In this document: positions 10,786 to 23,130 of the stretch, in pieces
Layout: the number at the start of each line of letters is the position of its first letter
Position numbering within the stretch: the stretch's first letter is position 1
Assembly (NCBI GenBank): GCA_028023455.1
Contig: JAQFVV010006197.1
Coordinates: 16,987,254-17,051,253, forward strand
Reading direction: 5' to 3'
DNA length: 64,000 bases
Source of the DNA: Epiperipatus broadwayi
Lineage: Eukaryota; Onychophora; Udeonychophora; Euonychophora; Peripatidae
Made by a program: the position numbers and the translations under genes
Notes under the pieces: model-generated
What the model was told of the DNA's origin: nothing
Database searches by the model: none
Seen by the model: only the letters and a program-made list of their open reading frames with translations

Positions 10786-11884
10786 GGAAAGAGTTTTGCT
10801 AATTATAAGAAAATGTGCGTAATATAATATAAATAAAAGAATAAAGATATTAATGGATTTATTTACAGCGAAAGACATTAGTTGCTTGAGGAATGTAACC
10901 CTTAATGTAAAATAAAAGAAGTAGTCAGTGTTACTGCTTTCATAAAGGTCTGTTTTTTCCTAAATCTAAAGGAAGATTTTAAATATTATATAGTTATAAG
11001 TTAATTACACCAGTAAGGAGTCTTAATGAAACCATACACAATGTTCACTACAGAAAAAGAAGATTCTGATTGCTTACCACAGTGTGAGTTCATATCAGAA
11101 AAGTTAGCAAAGGAATGATGACACATCTCCACAAGACCATCTTAAAAATGACTGCCAATATGTTGGTAGTGACTATACAGGTCTATGCTTCACAGAAAGG
11201 AATAAGATAATCTGTACATGTTATCATATGTGTATAGTGTTTGATGTGAGGTAATAGTCAATCTTAGCCACAGCAACCGAGATGTCAGCAGAACTGATCA
11301 GAGAATAGACACAGGAGCAGATGGTAGTATCACATAGCCAGAGAAATGACTAGAATATATTAGCATTCGAGAATTGATATAGATTAAGTAACCTGCCTTC
11401 ATGCTGAAAATAAAGCTCATATAGCTGGAGTAATACAGGATGGTTGAGTATGCACCAAACAGAGATCCAATTATAGCCGTACAATGTTCCCATCATGTAC
11501 TGTTGTCTAACTTGGAATTTGAAGACAGCAAGAATGGAGCCAAAACAGTACCGAGTATATGTTATATATTAAGGTAACTATTTATTAATATACTGTAATA
11601 TAATCTGTTACTTATATAGCACATATACGTCCGTAATATTATAAATAAGGAGTAACTCCTCAGAGCATGCACTTTAAAATCTCCATGGATTCACCCATGA
11701 GCATCAACTTTAAAAACATAAACATACACTTACGCTTTTAAAGTTGATGCTTATGGGAGAGTGCACAGAGATTTTAAATCACATGCTCTGAGGAGTTACT
11801 CTTTATTTATAACATTATTTATGAATAATATCTCTTTATTTGTATTTATAGATAACTGTGACTACATTGAGGGTCAGAATATAA
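10786..11884 (+). repeat. 5' LTR of the Gypsy element
   Basis: It shares successive blocks with the 3' LTR, including GAGTTTTGCTAATTATAAG, TTAATGGATTTA, CTGCTTTCATAAAG, CAATGTTCA and CATTGAGGGTCA. It is longer than its partner because a hairpin element is inserted at about 11640-11815; without that insert the lengths agree. Confidence 0.8.
11640..11815. mobile_element. Small hairpin (MITE-like) element inside the 5' LTR
   Basis: The arms read AAGGAGTAACTCCTCAGAGC and GCTCTGAGGAGTTACTCTTT and continue inward to a roughly 20-bp loop near 11720. The palindrome covers nearly the whole insert. The 3' LTR lacks it, so it landed after the LTR element integrated. No coding capacity is present. Confidence 0.75.
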
Positions 11885-12029
11885 TGGATTAACAGCAGTG
11901 GACAGGATCCTCAGGGCAAGAAGAAAAAAAAGGCTCAGAAGGAAGAGAAATTGAGAAATCAGTGAGATCAAGATCAAGATGAGCAAGTTTGGAGGAAACT
12001 GAAGTCACAGTAACAAATTTATTTAAGTT

Positions 12030-12720
12030 AGTAAAGAATAGTAATGGCTAATAAAAATAGTTTTGAGGAGTTTGATACTGAACAACCTGAGTTGTGGATG
12101 CAATATGCAGAGAGGTTTAAATTATATTTTATCACAAATGAAATTAAATCAGGCCTAAAGTTGGCACATTTGTGAGTTTATTTGAAGCAGCCACATATAG
12201 AATGTTAGTAGTTCAAGCAGTTCCTGCAAATCTGTGTGATTTAACATTTGAGAAACCTATAGAAATAGTGAATGAGTATTCTGCTCCAAAACTAATTACA
12301 TTTATGGAAAGATTGCAGATGGGGAAGTATTTGGCTGAAATAAGAATTTCAAGCAAACAAATGTAATCTTGTACTTTCTTGAATGAGGAGTTAAGGGACA
12401 AATTCTTTGGTGGCATGATAAACCATATCCTTTGACTAAGATTGTTGGTGGATAATTCATCGATATTTAATATAAAATTAGCTTTAGCTAAGTTAAACAA
12501 AGAAGCATCAAAACAATAGTTGACAGGGATTAGAAAGTAAAATCTACAATGCAAAATCAGCCAATAGGGTAAGAATAAGGATTTCATGAATAATAGCTTG
12601 CAATAGTAACCATAGTTATGAAATGTGCTGGATTCAAATAAAGTATTTGCTTCTATTGTAAAAAGTAAGGTCATATTAAATCAGTATGCAGATTATTGAG
12701 AGAGCATGTTAGTGCAAAAG
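12030..12720 (+). pseudogene. Gypsy gag-like region
   Basis: The plus-strand reading contains a segment from FDTEQPELWMQYAERFKLYF (about 12067) onward. After a frame change comes LFEAATYRMLVVQAVPANLC (about 12180). The capsid-like arrangement and the position just after the 5' LTR match Gypsy gag of the type seen in many arthropod elements. Several stops make it dead. A longer open frame on the opposite strand here is a shadow. Confidence 0.6.
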
Positions 12721-13309
12721 AGTTTACACATGATTCGAGAAAGTAGTAGGTTTAAATCAAAAGAAAGAAACTATAAAAAATGGAATATAAAAACTTTAAA
12801 GAATAAGAAAATAATGGAATATAAAAACTTTAAAGAATAAGAAAAAATGCATCAGTATTTACAAATATGATTAAAATAAATGGCATACAATTAGAAATAG
12901 ACATGGGATCAGCAATAATCATAAATAAATGTTGAAAGGAAATAATTAAAGATAAGAAAGTAAAATTAGTTCTTATTAAAAGGAAAATATATGATTATTA
13001 ATGAAAATTAATAAAAGTGTTGGGACAAACTAATCGAGGAACAAATTTAACACAGTTGCCACTAATGGTAACTATGGAAGATTATAGCTATCTTCTGGGA
13101 AGAAATTGATTTGAAACTTTAGGTTATGTCATAATACACATAAAAAAATTGTAAATAATGATAAGGGCATTGAGATGTATAGAAGAGAATACTCGGAGGT
13201 TTTTAAATCAGGTTCAGGAAAGTATGTAGGGTCTCCAGTAAAATTTATGAAATAATATGGTTAAACTAATCACGTGCAATGCTGGATAGATTTTATTCAC
13301 ACTTAGGGG

Positions 13310-14170
13310 GAAAGTAGCACTTCAGTTAGAAAGATTGGAGAAAGAAGGGATAATAGAAGGAATACAAACATCTGAATGGGCAATTCTCATTGTCCTGGTA
13401 ATAAAAGAAAATGGTGATATTAGGTTATGCGCAGATCATAGATGTACTACTAATAAAGTGCTTTTACTAAAGAATTACCTTCTATCTATTTAAAAAGTCT
13501 TAACAGTTTAGCAAAGGAAAAAGTATTTACAAAGATAGATCTAAGGCAGGCATACCTATAGTTACCAGATGATAATGATCAGCTGAACAGTTAGTGTGGA
13601 TTACACATAAAGGCTTGCATAAGGTTAATAGATTGCCATTCAGGATAGAGTCAGTTATGCAATTATTCCAAAGAGTAGTAGACCAATTAGTAGTGGGGAA
13701 TTGAGGGAGCAATTCCAAACTGTTGACTTTATAGTAATAGGAGAGCAACTAATAAAATCCACAAGACCAATAAGTGTATGCTTAGAGTCAAAGAAATAAA
13801 AATTCTTATGATTTAGAATAACTAAGGGTGGTATGTTTCCTTCAAAAGATAAAATAAAGGTAATTATAAATATTCCACCGCCAGCAAATAAAAAATAGTT
13901 ACAAGTGTTTCTACATCTTGTCCATTATTATGAGCATTTCTTTATTTGCAAATTGGAAATAGCCAAACCATTGAATAAATTATTGATAAAAAAAGATTCA
14001 TTGGAAATAGCATTCAAGGCATTAGAGCATCTGATAAAGTCTAAAGGGTTATTTCGTTATGATCAGGAAAGAAAATTAATCATGACATCCTACATATCAT
14101 TGGTAGGGGTCAAAGCAGTTCTTTTGCATAGAGATAAAATTGAAAGATCCAGTCATATTTGTCTCACAAA
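13310..14170 (+). pseudogene. Gypsy reverse transcriptase remnant
   Basis: A VALQLERLEKEGIIEGIQTS stretch is followed by WAILIVLVIKENGDIRLCAD and then KVFTKIDLRQAY, the motif-A aspartate region. Next comes THKGLHKVNRLPF, and the YxDD-equivalent position reads TVDF, so a catalytic Asp is gone. The downstream frame 13905-14177 carries the connection segment (FLHLVHYYEHF, KPLNKLL), normally next to RNase H. Frameshifts separate these pieces. Confidence 0.75.
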
Positions 14171-14639
14171 CATTTAAAATGGAATGTAATTATGTGCAAA
14201 TACATAGAGGCACCAGTACATATATAGTAGACAACTCTGATTACAAACAGATCATTAACCAGAAGTGCAACTTCACACATCAGCAAGGATAAATAGGTGG
14301 ATAAATTTTTTGGGTGCATATAAGTTCAAGTTAATTTACTTGAAGAAAACTGTATTTCCCATGTTGATGCTCTTAATACATTACCAAATGCATCATCAGC
14401 AACAGATATGAAGGATAGAGCTAACAATAGGGTAAATTTAGCAAATAATGAATGTATGAATAGTTATAGTTTCAAAACAGAAGAAAGCCTACAAGGTATA
14501 TAGGGTTTTGCAAAAATAGGTATATGGCCAAGATTCAAAACATCTGCGGTGCATGTGGCATATATGTAAAAGGCAGAAAGGATTACTTATGCAGGGAAAT
14601 TGCATTACAAGAGTGATCATTCCACTGCAAGGCAGATCA

Positions 14640-15480
14640 AAAGTAATTTATTTATTACATAGCAGTCACATGGTATTGTGAGAATGAAAATGCTTGCCCA
14701 ATCCTGTGCATGGTGGTTCAGAGATAGATATAGAAAAATATATACAGCAATGCCATAAATGCAGGTTGGGGCTAAATTTACCATCCAAATAGGGAATATT
14801 TGTGACTAGAAGCAACAAGATCATGACAAAGACAACACAGATCATGCAGGCCCTTGAAAAGATAAGTGATTTTTAGCTATAACCCATGCTTATACCAAAT
14901 AAAGCAGACTCAGAATCGTCCAATAATGACTTACAATGTGCATTCACTATGTTCAGCATACCAGAAACAGTTGTCTCTGATAATGGAATAGTATTCACCT
15001 CAAATGAATTTTGTGAAAAAATGCAATGTAGCATGTAATGATGCTACCATTTTACCCAGAAAGTTGTAGCTTGGATGAAAGAAATATACAAAAAGTGAAG
15101 AAAGCATTAATAACACTAGAAGGAAATGGTTGATAAACAAAGTTATGAATACTATTCCATCAATACATAACTCCATTGATATCAACTGGAAAATCTCCCA
15201 AAGAATTGATGTTTGGAAGCAAGATGTGAACCCTCTTATTGGATATAGTAAATTTGCAAGCTGTAAGGGAAAGAATGTAGACATCAAGGTATGAAACAGA
15301 TGACAATATGTTAAGTTGGATGTACCTTATAAATAAAAAGATACCAGCAGAAGTAACTGTAATTAAAGGAAAATATGTAGTAAGGGAAAAAGAAAGGATA
15401 GAACATTTCATGGAGGTAACAAGACCAACTATGGATGGGCACAAGTAATTTAAAATCCATTGGGAAGACATATGTAGACA
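14640..15480 (+). pseudogene. Gypsy integrase remnant
   Basis: The zinc-binding end appears as IEKYIQQCHKCRLG near 14735. The catalytic core shows HAGPLK, then VSDNGIVFTSNEF near 14970, matching the conserved SDNG motif with the second core Asp. A FHQYITPLISTGKSPKELMF segment at about 15155 corresponds to the region after the third catalytic residue. Multiple frame changes and stops are present, so no functional integrase can be made. Confidence 0.75.
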
Positions 15481-15672
15481 ACCAGGAAATACAACTACTA
15501 CACACTATAGGGGTTGCACAGAAAAGTCTTAAATGCAGTTCAAAGGCAACCCAGTCTGAGGTCAAAGAGAGCACAATGATGACTCCAATACCTTAAAAAT
15601 TATGATATAACCCCTTTATCTAACAAAAATGAAGGAAATAGAAAAACTAATTTTAGCCAAGAGATTAGAAAT

Positions 15673-16576
15673 TGTATATGAGAAGAGTTTTGTTAATTAT
15701 AAGGAAGTCTGTATAATGTAATATAAATGAGTAAAAGATGTTAATGGATTTAGCAAGAGACAAAGGCATTAATTGTGTGAGGAATATGATTCTTAGTGTA
15801 AAACAAAGGAAGTAGTCATAGTAAGTGACTGCTTTCATAAAGATCTGGGTTCCTGAAGCTAAAGAAAGAATATAAATATTCTGCAGTTACAAGTTAGTGA
15901 GATAGCAAGAGAGAATATAGAAATATGCACCAATAAGAAGTTATAATGGTGGTGTACACAATGTTCAACATGAAGGAAAAAGTAGATGAGTGCTAACCAC
16001 AGTTTGAGCAGATATTAGAATGGTCAGAATAGAACAAGAACACACACAAAACTGTCTTGGATAATGTCAGGTAATAATACACTGGAAGCAACTATACAGA
16101 TCTACATGCTTCACGGAAAGGAGTAAAGTAATATGCATGCATTATAATATTGTATATGCATATGTTTGATTTTAGTTAGAGGTCAACTTTAGCCACAACA
16201 ACCGAGGTGTCAATGGAGCTGATCAGAGAGCATTCATGAGGGCAGACAATAGTACCCCATAGCTAGAGAAACACATGGAGTCTATTAGCATCAAAGAACT
16301 GATATATCAAATAACCTATGTCTGTGCTGTAACCAAAGTTCACATAGCTAGAGTAATATGGGAGGAGAGAGCAAGCATCAGATAGAAATCCAGATCAGGT
16401 CAGACATTTTGACATTTATTATTGTAACCCTGAAACTAAAGGTACAACAGAGGAGCTAAGAACAGCACTGATTGTATTATATATATAAATATAACTACTT
16501 ATGAATAGTAAATCATGAAATATATCTAAGTACTTGTATTTATAGTTAACCATGACTGCATTGAGGGTCAAAACAC
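15673..16576 (+). repeat. 3' LTR of the Gypsy element
   Basis: It begins near TGTATATGAGAAGAGTTTTG after an A-rich tract that may be the decayed polypurine tract, and ends near CATTGAGGGTCAAAACACA. It aligns end to end with the 5' LTR apart from the hairpin insert. Confidence 0.75.
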
Positions 16577-18379
16577 AATATATATATATAAGATTTAAAA
16601 ATATGTAAATTCTGATATTAATTTAAAAAAAAAATATGATTAATAATCATTTACATATTTAATGAAAAGTGATTGTTGCGAAAAAATGCTTTGTAAAAAT
16701 TTCTTTAAAAATGTGCTAATGATTTAATTTGTATTTTGACTCAATCATATCTCTTCAATTAAATCATTCACCTATAGCTTAGCAGATTATACAAGGAGTC
16801 ATTATCGATTTGTTTCAATGTCTAAATCATGTGTTTAAAATGTAAGGTCATCATTCTTTAGAAAGGTATGTGCATAGTAATTTCTATCCCAATAAATTTA
16901 AATAATTATAAGATTTAACTAACTTATTTTAGAATATTTACTTAGCAAATACAATAATAATAATAATGCACTAAGTTATCTATATATTTTTAAAGCAAAT
17001 GATTGAGAATGATTGTAAAATTTCAGAGCAGATTAGTGCTAGTTAGACACATTGTATTTCCAAAATTCTAGTCATATATGTGCTCATTTCTTTAGATTAA
17101 CCAGTAATAATTCTAAAGGTATTGTAAAAATATTCCCCCAATAAAAAGTATTCTCCAAGAAAGAAAACAAAAAATCTTCAACTGTATATGACTTTTGAGA
17201 AAATAATAATAATAATAATAATGGATTATATCATATAGTTTTATTAAGACAATTGCTTTTTGGAAAAAATTATAATATAGATTAAAATGTTTTGAATTAA
17301 TAGTAAAACTAATCTATTTAATAGCTTTTTGGATATTTTCTATTAGTAACAGTCTCTGATATTTGGAAATAATATTTGAAAAGACTTGGTTGTTCCAGTA
17401 ATATTTCTCAAGATAATATTTACTTGCATCCTTAAAAGTTTATTGGGAACACTTTCTCCAAAGAAGGGTACAGCATTCACCAATAAGATATGCTATTAAT
17501 AAGAGGACTATTCTTAGAATATTTGAGTGACAATTTCAACTAATCTCACTTAAGAAAGTGATCCCTAGAAATTAATTTAATCTTCAAAAGATGAAATAGA
17601 TATGCTATAATTCAAAGTTACTCCTCAGTCATACGGGCGAAATCTTTTGTTGCAGATAATTACATTTATTTTATAATTTCCTGTTGCATCGAACCATTGA
17701 GCCTATATTCAAAAATACATAACCTAAATATACAAAAATGCCTTTACTAAAAGTACCCACATGATTAGAAAAATTAAAAATCAATATTAATTTGAGGCCA
17801 ATATGTGATATGATTGAGAAGTGAGATTGATATTTGATTCTAAGTCTTATATGTCAATTACACTTATGGTTGATTAAAAAAAACAGTCATGTTATGGTTT
17901 AGATTCATTCAGATTATAGACAGTTTTATACTGAAACTAATTGAATTTTTATAACTAAACTAATGTCTGAATCAAATATGATAAACAATCACCAATATGA
18001 ATTCTATGTATTAAAAGAAACAACTACCTGGATTAAATGTTATTTAGCTATCTTGAAATCAACTTTTATGATATTTACAAATAATCCAAACCATTCACTG
18101 TTAAACTCAGTTTATTTTAATTCAGTCAAATTCATCCTGCATCATTTAATAAAATCAATAATAAGCATTTCATTTTACAAATATAGTCCATTAATATTTT
18201 TAACAAAAAAAAAATTCTTTAAAACACATCAAATATTTTTATTTATTTATTTTATAAACCATTTTTTATTACAGTTTTCCTCCAATATTTCGACTGTATT
18301 GTCATTATCAAAGATTGATTATTCGAATTTTCTTATGTGACAACATCCTTTAACGTTTTAAATTTAAGAAGAAAAAAAA
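16577..18379. other. AT-rich intergenic DNA
   Basis: Nothing I can support as a gene. An open frame at 17963-18340 is composed of AT-biased residues (F, I, L, S, N, K) with no recognisable domain and is treated as chance. Confidence 0.5.
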
Positions 18380-18655
18380 GGGTTCTCATCGGTTGGCCAG
18401 GCACGCCGCTTAGTGACATTTTTTCTCTGCTAAAAACACAAAAAAATGTCGTTTCCACTGCCATCCCCTATGTTACAGCCAGGCCATCTGCTTGGTGGCG
18501 TTATTTCTCTGTGAAAACAAAGAAAAAAGTCATTTACAGCAGTCACCGGCTGTGTTACAGCCAGGACAGCCGCTGTTGGCTTTTTACTCTATGCAAAAGC
18601 ACAGAAATAAGCCGTTTAGTGGCTTGATTTCTATGCAAATGCACAGTAAGACAAT
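18380..18655. repeat. Three GC-richer tandem units of about 82 bp with internal hairpins
   Basis: The units start near 18383, 18471 and 18553; the last two begin GTTACAGCCAGG. Each has a CGC/CTG-rich head, a T-rich tract ending CTCT, an A-rich return and a CAGT/AGTGGC tail. Unit 1 can fold as GACATTTTTT with AAAAAATGTC, and unit 3 as GGCTTTTTAC with a partner ending AAATAAGCC. The block stands out against the AT-rich flanks. An ORF across it is not convincing. Confidence 0.6.
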
Positions 18656-20169
18656 AGCCCTTTAAGCTATTAGGCATTTTCACCGAATGAGAACTATTTA
18701 AACTTTAGTACAGTATGTCATAAAATATTTTTTATTATATTGTTTTTGGAAATTATTTGTAAACATATAGGAATAATCAATCCTTGATAATGATCATATA
18801 ATATGGTCGAAAGTTTGAAAGAAAACTAATATAAAATGATTCATAAAATAAAAAACAAGATTTGAAAAGAAAAAGTGTGTTAAAGAATTTGGTTTTTAAT
18901 TATTAAATTAATACTGTACTTTAAAACAAGTTGATTCGATTATCATTTTCGAATGATGCTTATAAGTGATAACTAACGCTGTTTTCATTCACAAATTAGT
19001 GAATTAAGAACTTTACTAACCTGTAAATAAAGATATTCTACAACTCTTATTATATTGATGATTGCCCACACTTTTCAACTAACATACCCCTTTTAATGAA
19101 TTGAAAAATATTGTAGCTTTAAAAATGAACAACTTCATTAATCAAAAAGATTGTTTTCTTGTCACTATTTATTCCTCATCACAACAGTAGTTAAAAATAT
19201 TTTTCATGTGATGATACACTATTGAGGCCACAATAACATTTTAGGATAAAATATCAATCAACTATTATAGTGCAGTAAATTGTATTTTAAATAATTTTAT
19301 TTGTTTTATAGATAATAGAAATGGTAAATTTTTAGATTATAATTGTTAATCATTATTCTTAGCAGTGGTTTATAAATGAGTATGGCTATTCTAATTCCAG
19401 AAACAAAAAAGAAAAAGTGAATTGCAAAAACTTATATATCTATATGCTGAGTCATTAATCTGTTCATTTGAATATCTGCAGCAAACTACTATTTCTAGAA
19501 ATCTTCCAGGCTCTTATCTAATTATAGCTCTATTGAATTCTATCTTCATCTATATTTTTTCCATGAAAGCAATAAATATTGTGCCTTTTAAAGTGTCTTT
19601 GAGACAGTAAATTAACCAATATTAATCATAGTTGTGATTCTTAAGCACAACATATGAAAGTGATCCAGACCAGAACTTAAACCCTGCTTCTATGATTCAG
19701 TATAGATATGAGAATTTTTTTAGTTATATAAGAAAATTAATATATTTTTTGTGACTTTTATCTGAATAGGAATAATTAATTTTTAATAAATGTATACTAT
19801 TTACTTTTAAATAATTTTCAGTTCATTTTTTTTCCTAATTATATTTACTTTGCAACAATACAAAAGAAGAACACTTTATATTATAACTGTATATTGTAAT
19901 AAACAATAACAACCAGCCATGCTAACTCCAAAAAAATAAAATGAAGAAAGGAAAAAACTCTAGAAATGACTTTTGCAATGGCTATATAAACGAATCTGTG
20001 AACCACAAATATGACCAGGTATAAAACATGCTATGGCAATGAATAGAATACTTTTTTTTTTTTTAACATTATGTCGAATTGTAATTTTCCAAGGTATTCT
20101 GTTCTCTGTTATATCTTCCTAACGTAAACAATAAATATCGCATTTTTTTTTAGAATGTCTATAATCTTT
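18656..20169. other. AT-rich intergenic DNA
   Basis: No supported feature. The open frame at 19422-19610 shows no domain. Confidence 0.5.
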
Positions 20170-21430
20170 ATAACATAGATGGAATCTATCTCTCCTTGAA
20201 AACCATGTTCAGTTCACTATAAAACACTCTTAGAAAGTCTTGTATTCTTTTCTTTACATATCTAACCCAATGAAGATGTGATTTTATAATAGGCATTTTA
20301 TAATATAATAGCAAGATGAACATATTGATTGTTTTTATGATCTTTTGAATTGTTAAAATTTTACAAGGCATACTTAAATAAAACTTTTCTAATGCATTTA
20401 TCTTGCTTGATAGGGTGCCCAAATCTCATTTCCATGTAATAAATTACGTAAAATAATAACTATGTACATCTAATTTAGTTTCATAAATTGTTTTCCTTTG
20501 ATGAAAAATTATATCTTTTGTTTTGTTAAAAGCACTAGTAGCACATTGGAGCCTGGGTTAAATCTCATCATCTAATTCCTCCTTTCTATTTATAAAACTA
20601 CCAACGTAATCAGATCAATATCCATTCTTGAGTTGGCAACTACCCAAGCTGCTGCTGATTTTTTTTTCCATTATTGACTGATAAATGCTTTTTGAACATT
20701 AATTATTAAATCAAAGTCTTGAAATGCTGCATTCAAAACATTAAGTAATTCTGTAAATCATTTTTTGAACTGGCAAAAATGGCATAATCATCAACATACT
20801 GTAAATCCAGGAAGATAAAGTTATTGTTTTTGCTTTTAATCAATCCAAATTAAAAATTCCACCATTAAAATAGTAATGTATCCTGATCCCTGTTTCATTA
20901 AGTTACTTATAAATAGTTCCAAAGATAACTCTCATAAAAACTGGAAACTTTTTATTAGAGCAAATACACATTTTTGGTTAACAGTTTTCATTTCAAATGC
21001 TTCAGATTTTTCAACCATAGTAATAATATTCCTCTCGTTTCATCATGTAGAAGCTATATATATGAATAAATTTTGATAGACAATCAGCTACTGTAATTTC
21101 AAATATTGTCATAAACATGTCCTATTAAGCAGATAAAATGCCTTAACTAAATTAATAAAAGAAATATATAAATCATTCCTTTGTTCCAGACATGTTTCTT
21201 GTATTTTCTGGCAACAAACCATGATTATGCTTGTTGATTCTTTAAAACACAATGAGTCTCTGATGGCCAGTCATTTATGACTGGAAACAAACTATTTAAT
21301 AAAATTCTTGAAGAAGGCTTAAAAATGATTGGTGAATTAAAACTGCAAAGAAAATGCAAATTCCCTGATCATGGTTATTCTAGATATTTTTTAATGCATT
21401 GAAATTGTCCCAATCTTATGTTGACTGATA
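20170..21430 (-). pseudogene. Decayed LINE reverse transcriptase (LINE-2 of this window)
   Basis: The minus-strand reading passes through remnants of a non-LTR reverse transcriptase. Upstream comes an LxKAFxxxNR-like motif-A region (about 21130-21160), then GIRIHYYFNGGIFNLD (about 20850-20890). Next is DDYAIFASSKNDLQNLLN (about 20750-20800), which covers the catalytic DD region, and then a DYVGSFINRKEELDDEI segment near 20600. Last is a C-terminal part with KSHLHWVRYVKKRIQDF at 20230-20290. Motif order and spacing match arthropod RTE-related LINEs that end in LLYGCETWTL-type tails. Stops and frame changes are frequent. The 78-codon open frame at 20186-20422 is the longest surviving piece. Confidence 0.65.
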
Positions 21431-22234
21431 TTTTTTACAGTGTAAGGAGTATTTTGATCATCTTTTGAATAATGATACAAGTATTGAGATAATAACTTGA
21501 TACAGTATATCCATTTTGTGTGCTCATTTAGAATTGGTCCAATGTGGCTAATGAAACTTTTGAAATAAAATCATGATATAATTTATATTAGTACAATGCA
21601 TTTACATTTTATCTGGAAATTGTACGTGCATTATATTTCTGTAGTGGCAATTTTTTAATGATTGTTTATGATTTTATGCTGCCAACTTTGATGATTTTAT
21701 TATAACCATTTTCTGAAAATATAATGCATTGTTCAAACATATCAATTCAGTTTTTATTTGGATTTTGTTGAGAGATGTTGTCATTCTTTGTACAGTTTTA
21801 ATTGTGTGTTCTTCTATTTTGACTTTTGAACATCAACTTCCATTTCTTTAAAGAGCAATACTAGTAATTATTTTTAATTTATATTAAAAAAATAAAGAAT
21901 CAGTGTCCGTAAACTCATATATATATAATAAGTATAATTTACTTTATTTAAATTTAAAAACTTGAAAAAAATTACTTAAATTTTTCATCTTCAATAAGTA
22001 TCCTCATTTAAAAGCCACTGCTTGTAAACTAATTTCAAATTTTAGAGAGATATATTCTTATGAATTATTATATTCAATAATGGAATTTGTAAAACCAAAC
22101 TATCAAACAACTGATGAATGTATTGTTAACAAATAAAACACCAAATTTTAATGTTTTTGCCTAATCAGATACAATCGCATGTGAATAATAAATAATTTTT
22201 TATTGATTTTGTTTTCACTTATTAATTTTGTTTT
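21431..22234. other. AT-rich intergenic DNA
   Basis: Possibly more decayed LINE 5' sequence at its left edge; otherwise nothing supported. Confidence 0.4.
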
Positions 22235-23130
22235 TTTGATTTTTTTCAATCACTTAATAAATTATTAAATGCCAGTCAACACTTAGATAATATCATACCA
22301 TTAAGATAGTATCAATAACAACTAACAATTTCAAACTGTTGTCAAGACAATCTTTTAACAATAAAGATGGAATCCCACCTTTATTAATGATCCAATATAT
22401 TTATCTAGACACTAAAGATTGCAACTTGACCACAGAAATTGAAATTATTGATACAAAAAAGTTTAAATAAACCTCTTTAAACAGGTAAATATAACCTGTT
22501 CTGAATGCAGACTAATAAATAGTCAATTGCAACATTACAAATTGCAATTATAATTTTCAAATTGCACCCAAAATATTACTTAAATAATAAGTGTAATAAT
22601 GCTCAAGGCTTAATGAGTTTGTAAGCAATCATTAAAAGCCAGTTAACACTTAGGTAATAACAATCAACAATTTCAAACTGTTGTTAAGGCAATCTTTTAA
22701 CATTAAAGGTGGAATCCCACCTTTATTAATGGTCTAATATATTTATATAGACCCTAAAGATTGTAATTTGACCCCAGAGATTAAAATTATTGATACTTTG
22801 GGGGTACAATTTGAAAATTATAATTGCAGTTTGTAATGTTATAATTGACTATTAATTAATCTCTATTCAAAACAGGTTATGTTTGCCTGTTTAAAGAGGT
22901 TTATTTAAACTTCTTTGTATCAATAATATCAATCTCTGAAGTCAAGTTGCAATCTGTAGTATCTATATAAATATATTGGACCATTAATAAAGATGGGATT
23001 CGATCTTTATTGTTAAATGGAGGTTGCCTTGACAACAGTTTGAAATTGTTAATTGATATTGTCTAAGTGTTGATTGGCTTTTAACGATTATTTACAAACC
23101 CATTTAGCCTTTAGCATTATTACACTTATT
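22235..23130. repeat. Composite of two direct and one inverted repeat copies
   Basis: A unit of about 350 bp appears as a direct copy (about 22262-22575), a truncated second direct copy (about 22586-22805) and an inverted copy (about 22800-23130). Shared landmarks are AACAATTTCAAACTGTTGT, TAACAATAAAGATGGAATCC, CCAATATATTTATCTAGA and TAAACCTCTTTAAACAGG. The inverted copy read on the minus strand contains GATCGAATCCC, which fits an RNA polymerase III B box, so a SINE-like origin is possible. No convincing A box was found. Confidence 0.7.

Larger units (their letters stand above)
10786..16576 (+). mobile_element. Decayed Gypsy-type LTR retrotransposon
   Basis: Two related LTRs (10786-11884 and 15673-16576) flank an internal region with gag-, RT-, RNase H-region- and integrase-like coding. 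Domain order is gag, RT, integrase, as in Gypsy/Metaviridae. Every ORF is broken by stops and frameshifts and the LTRs differ at many positions, so the insertion is old. A candidate primer-binding site, TGGATTAACAG, follows the 5' LTR. Confidence 0.85.

Noticed and set aside
12213-12674. 153-codon minus-strand ORF
   Set aside because: It is the shadow of the plus-strand Gypsy gag-like region, with AT-biased composition and no domain.
15000-15574. Three overlapping minus-strand ORFs
   Set aside because: They lie opposite the Gypsy integrase remnant and have no recognisable family.
17963-18340. 125-codon plus-strand ORF
   Set aside because: Composition is that of AT-rich random sequence and no domain or codon pattern supports it.
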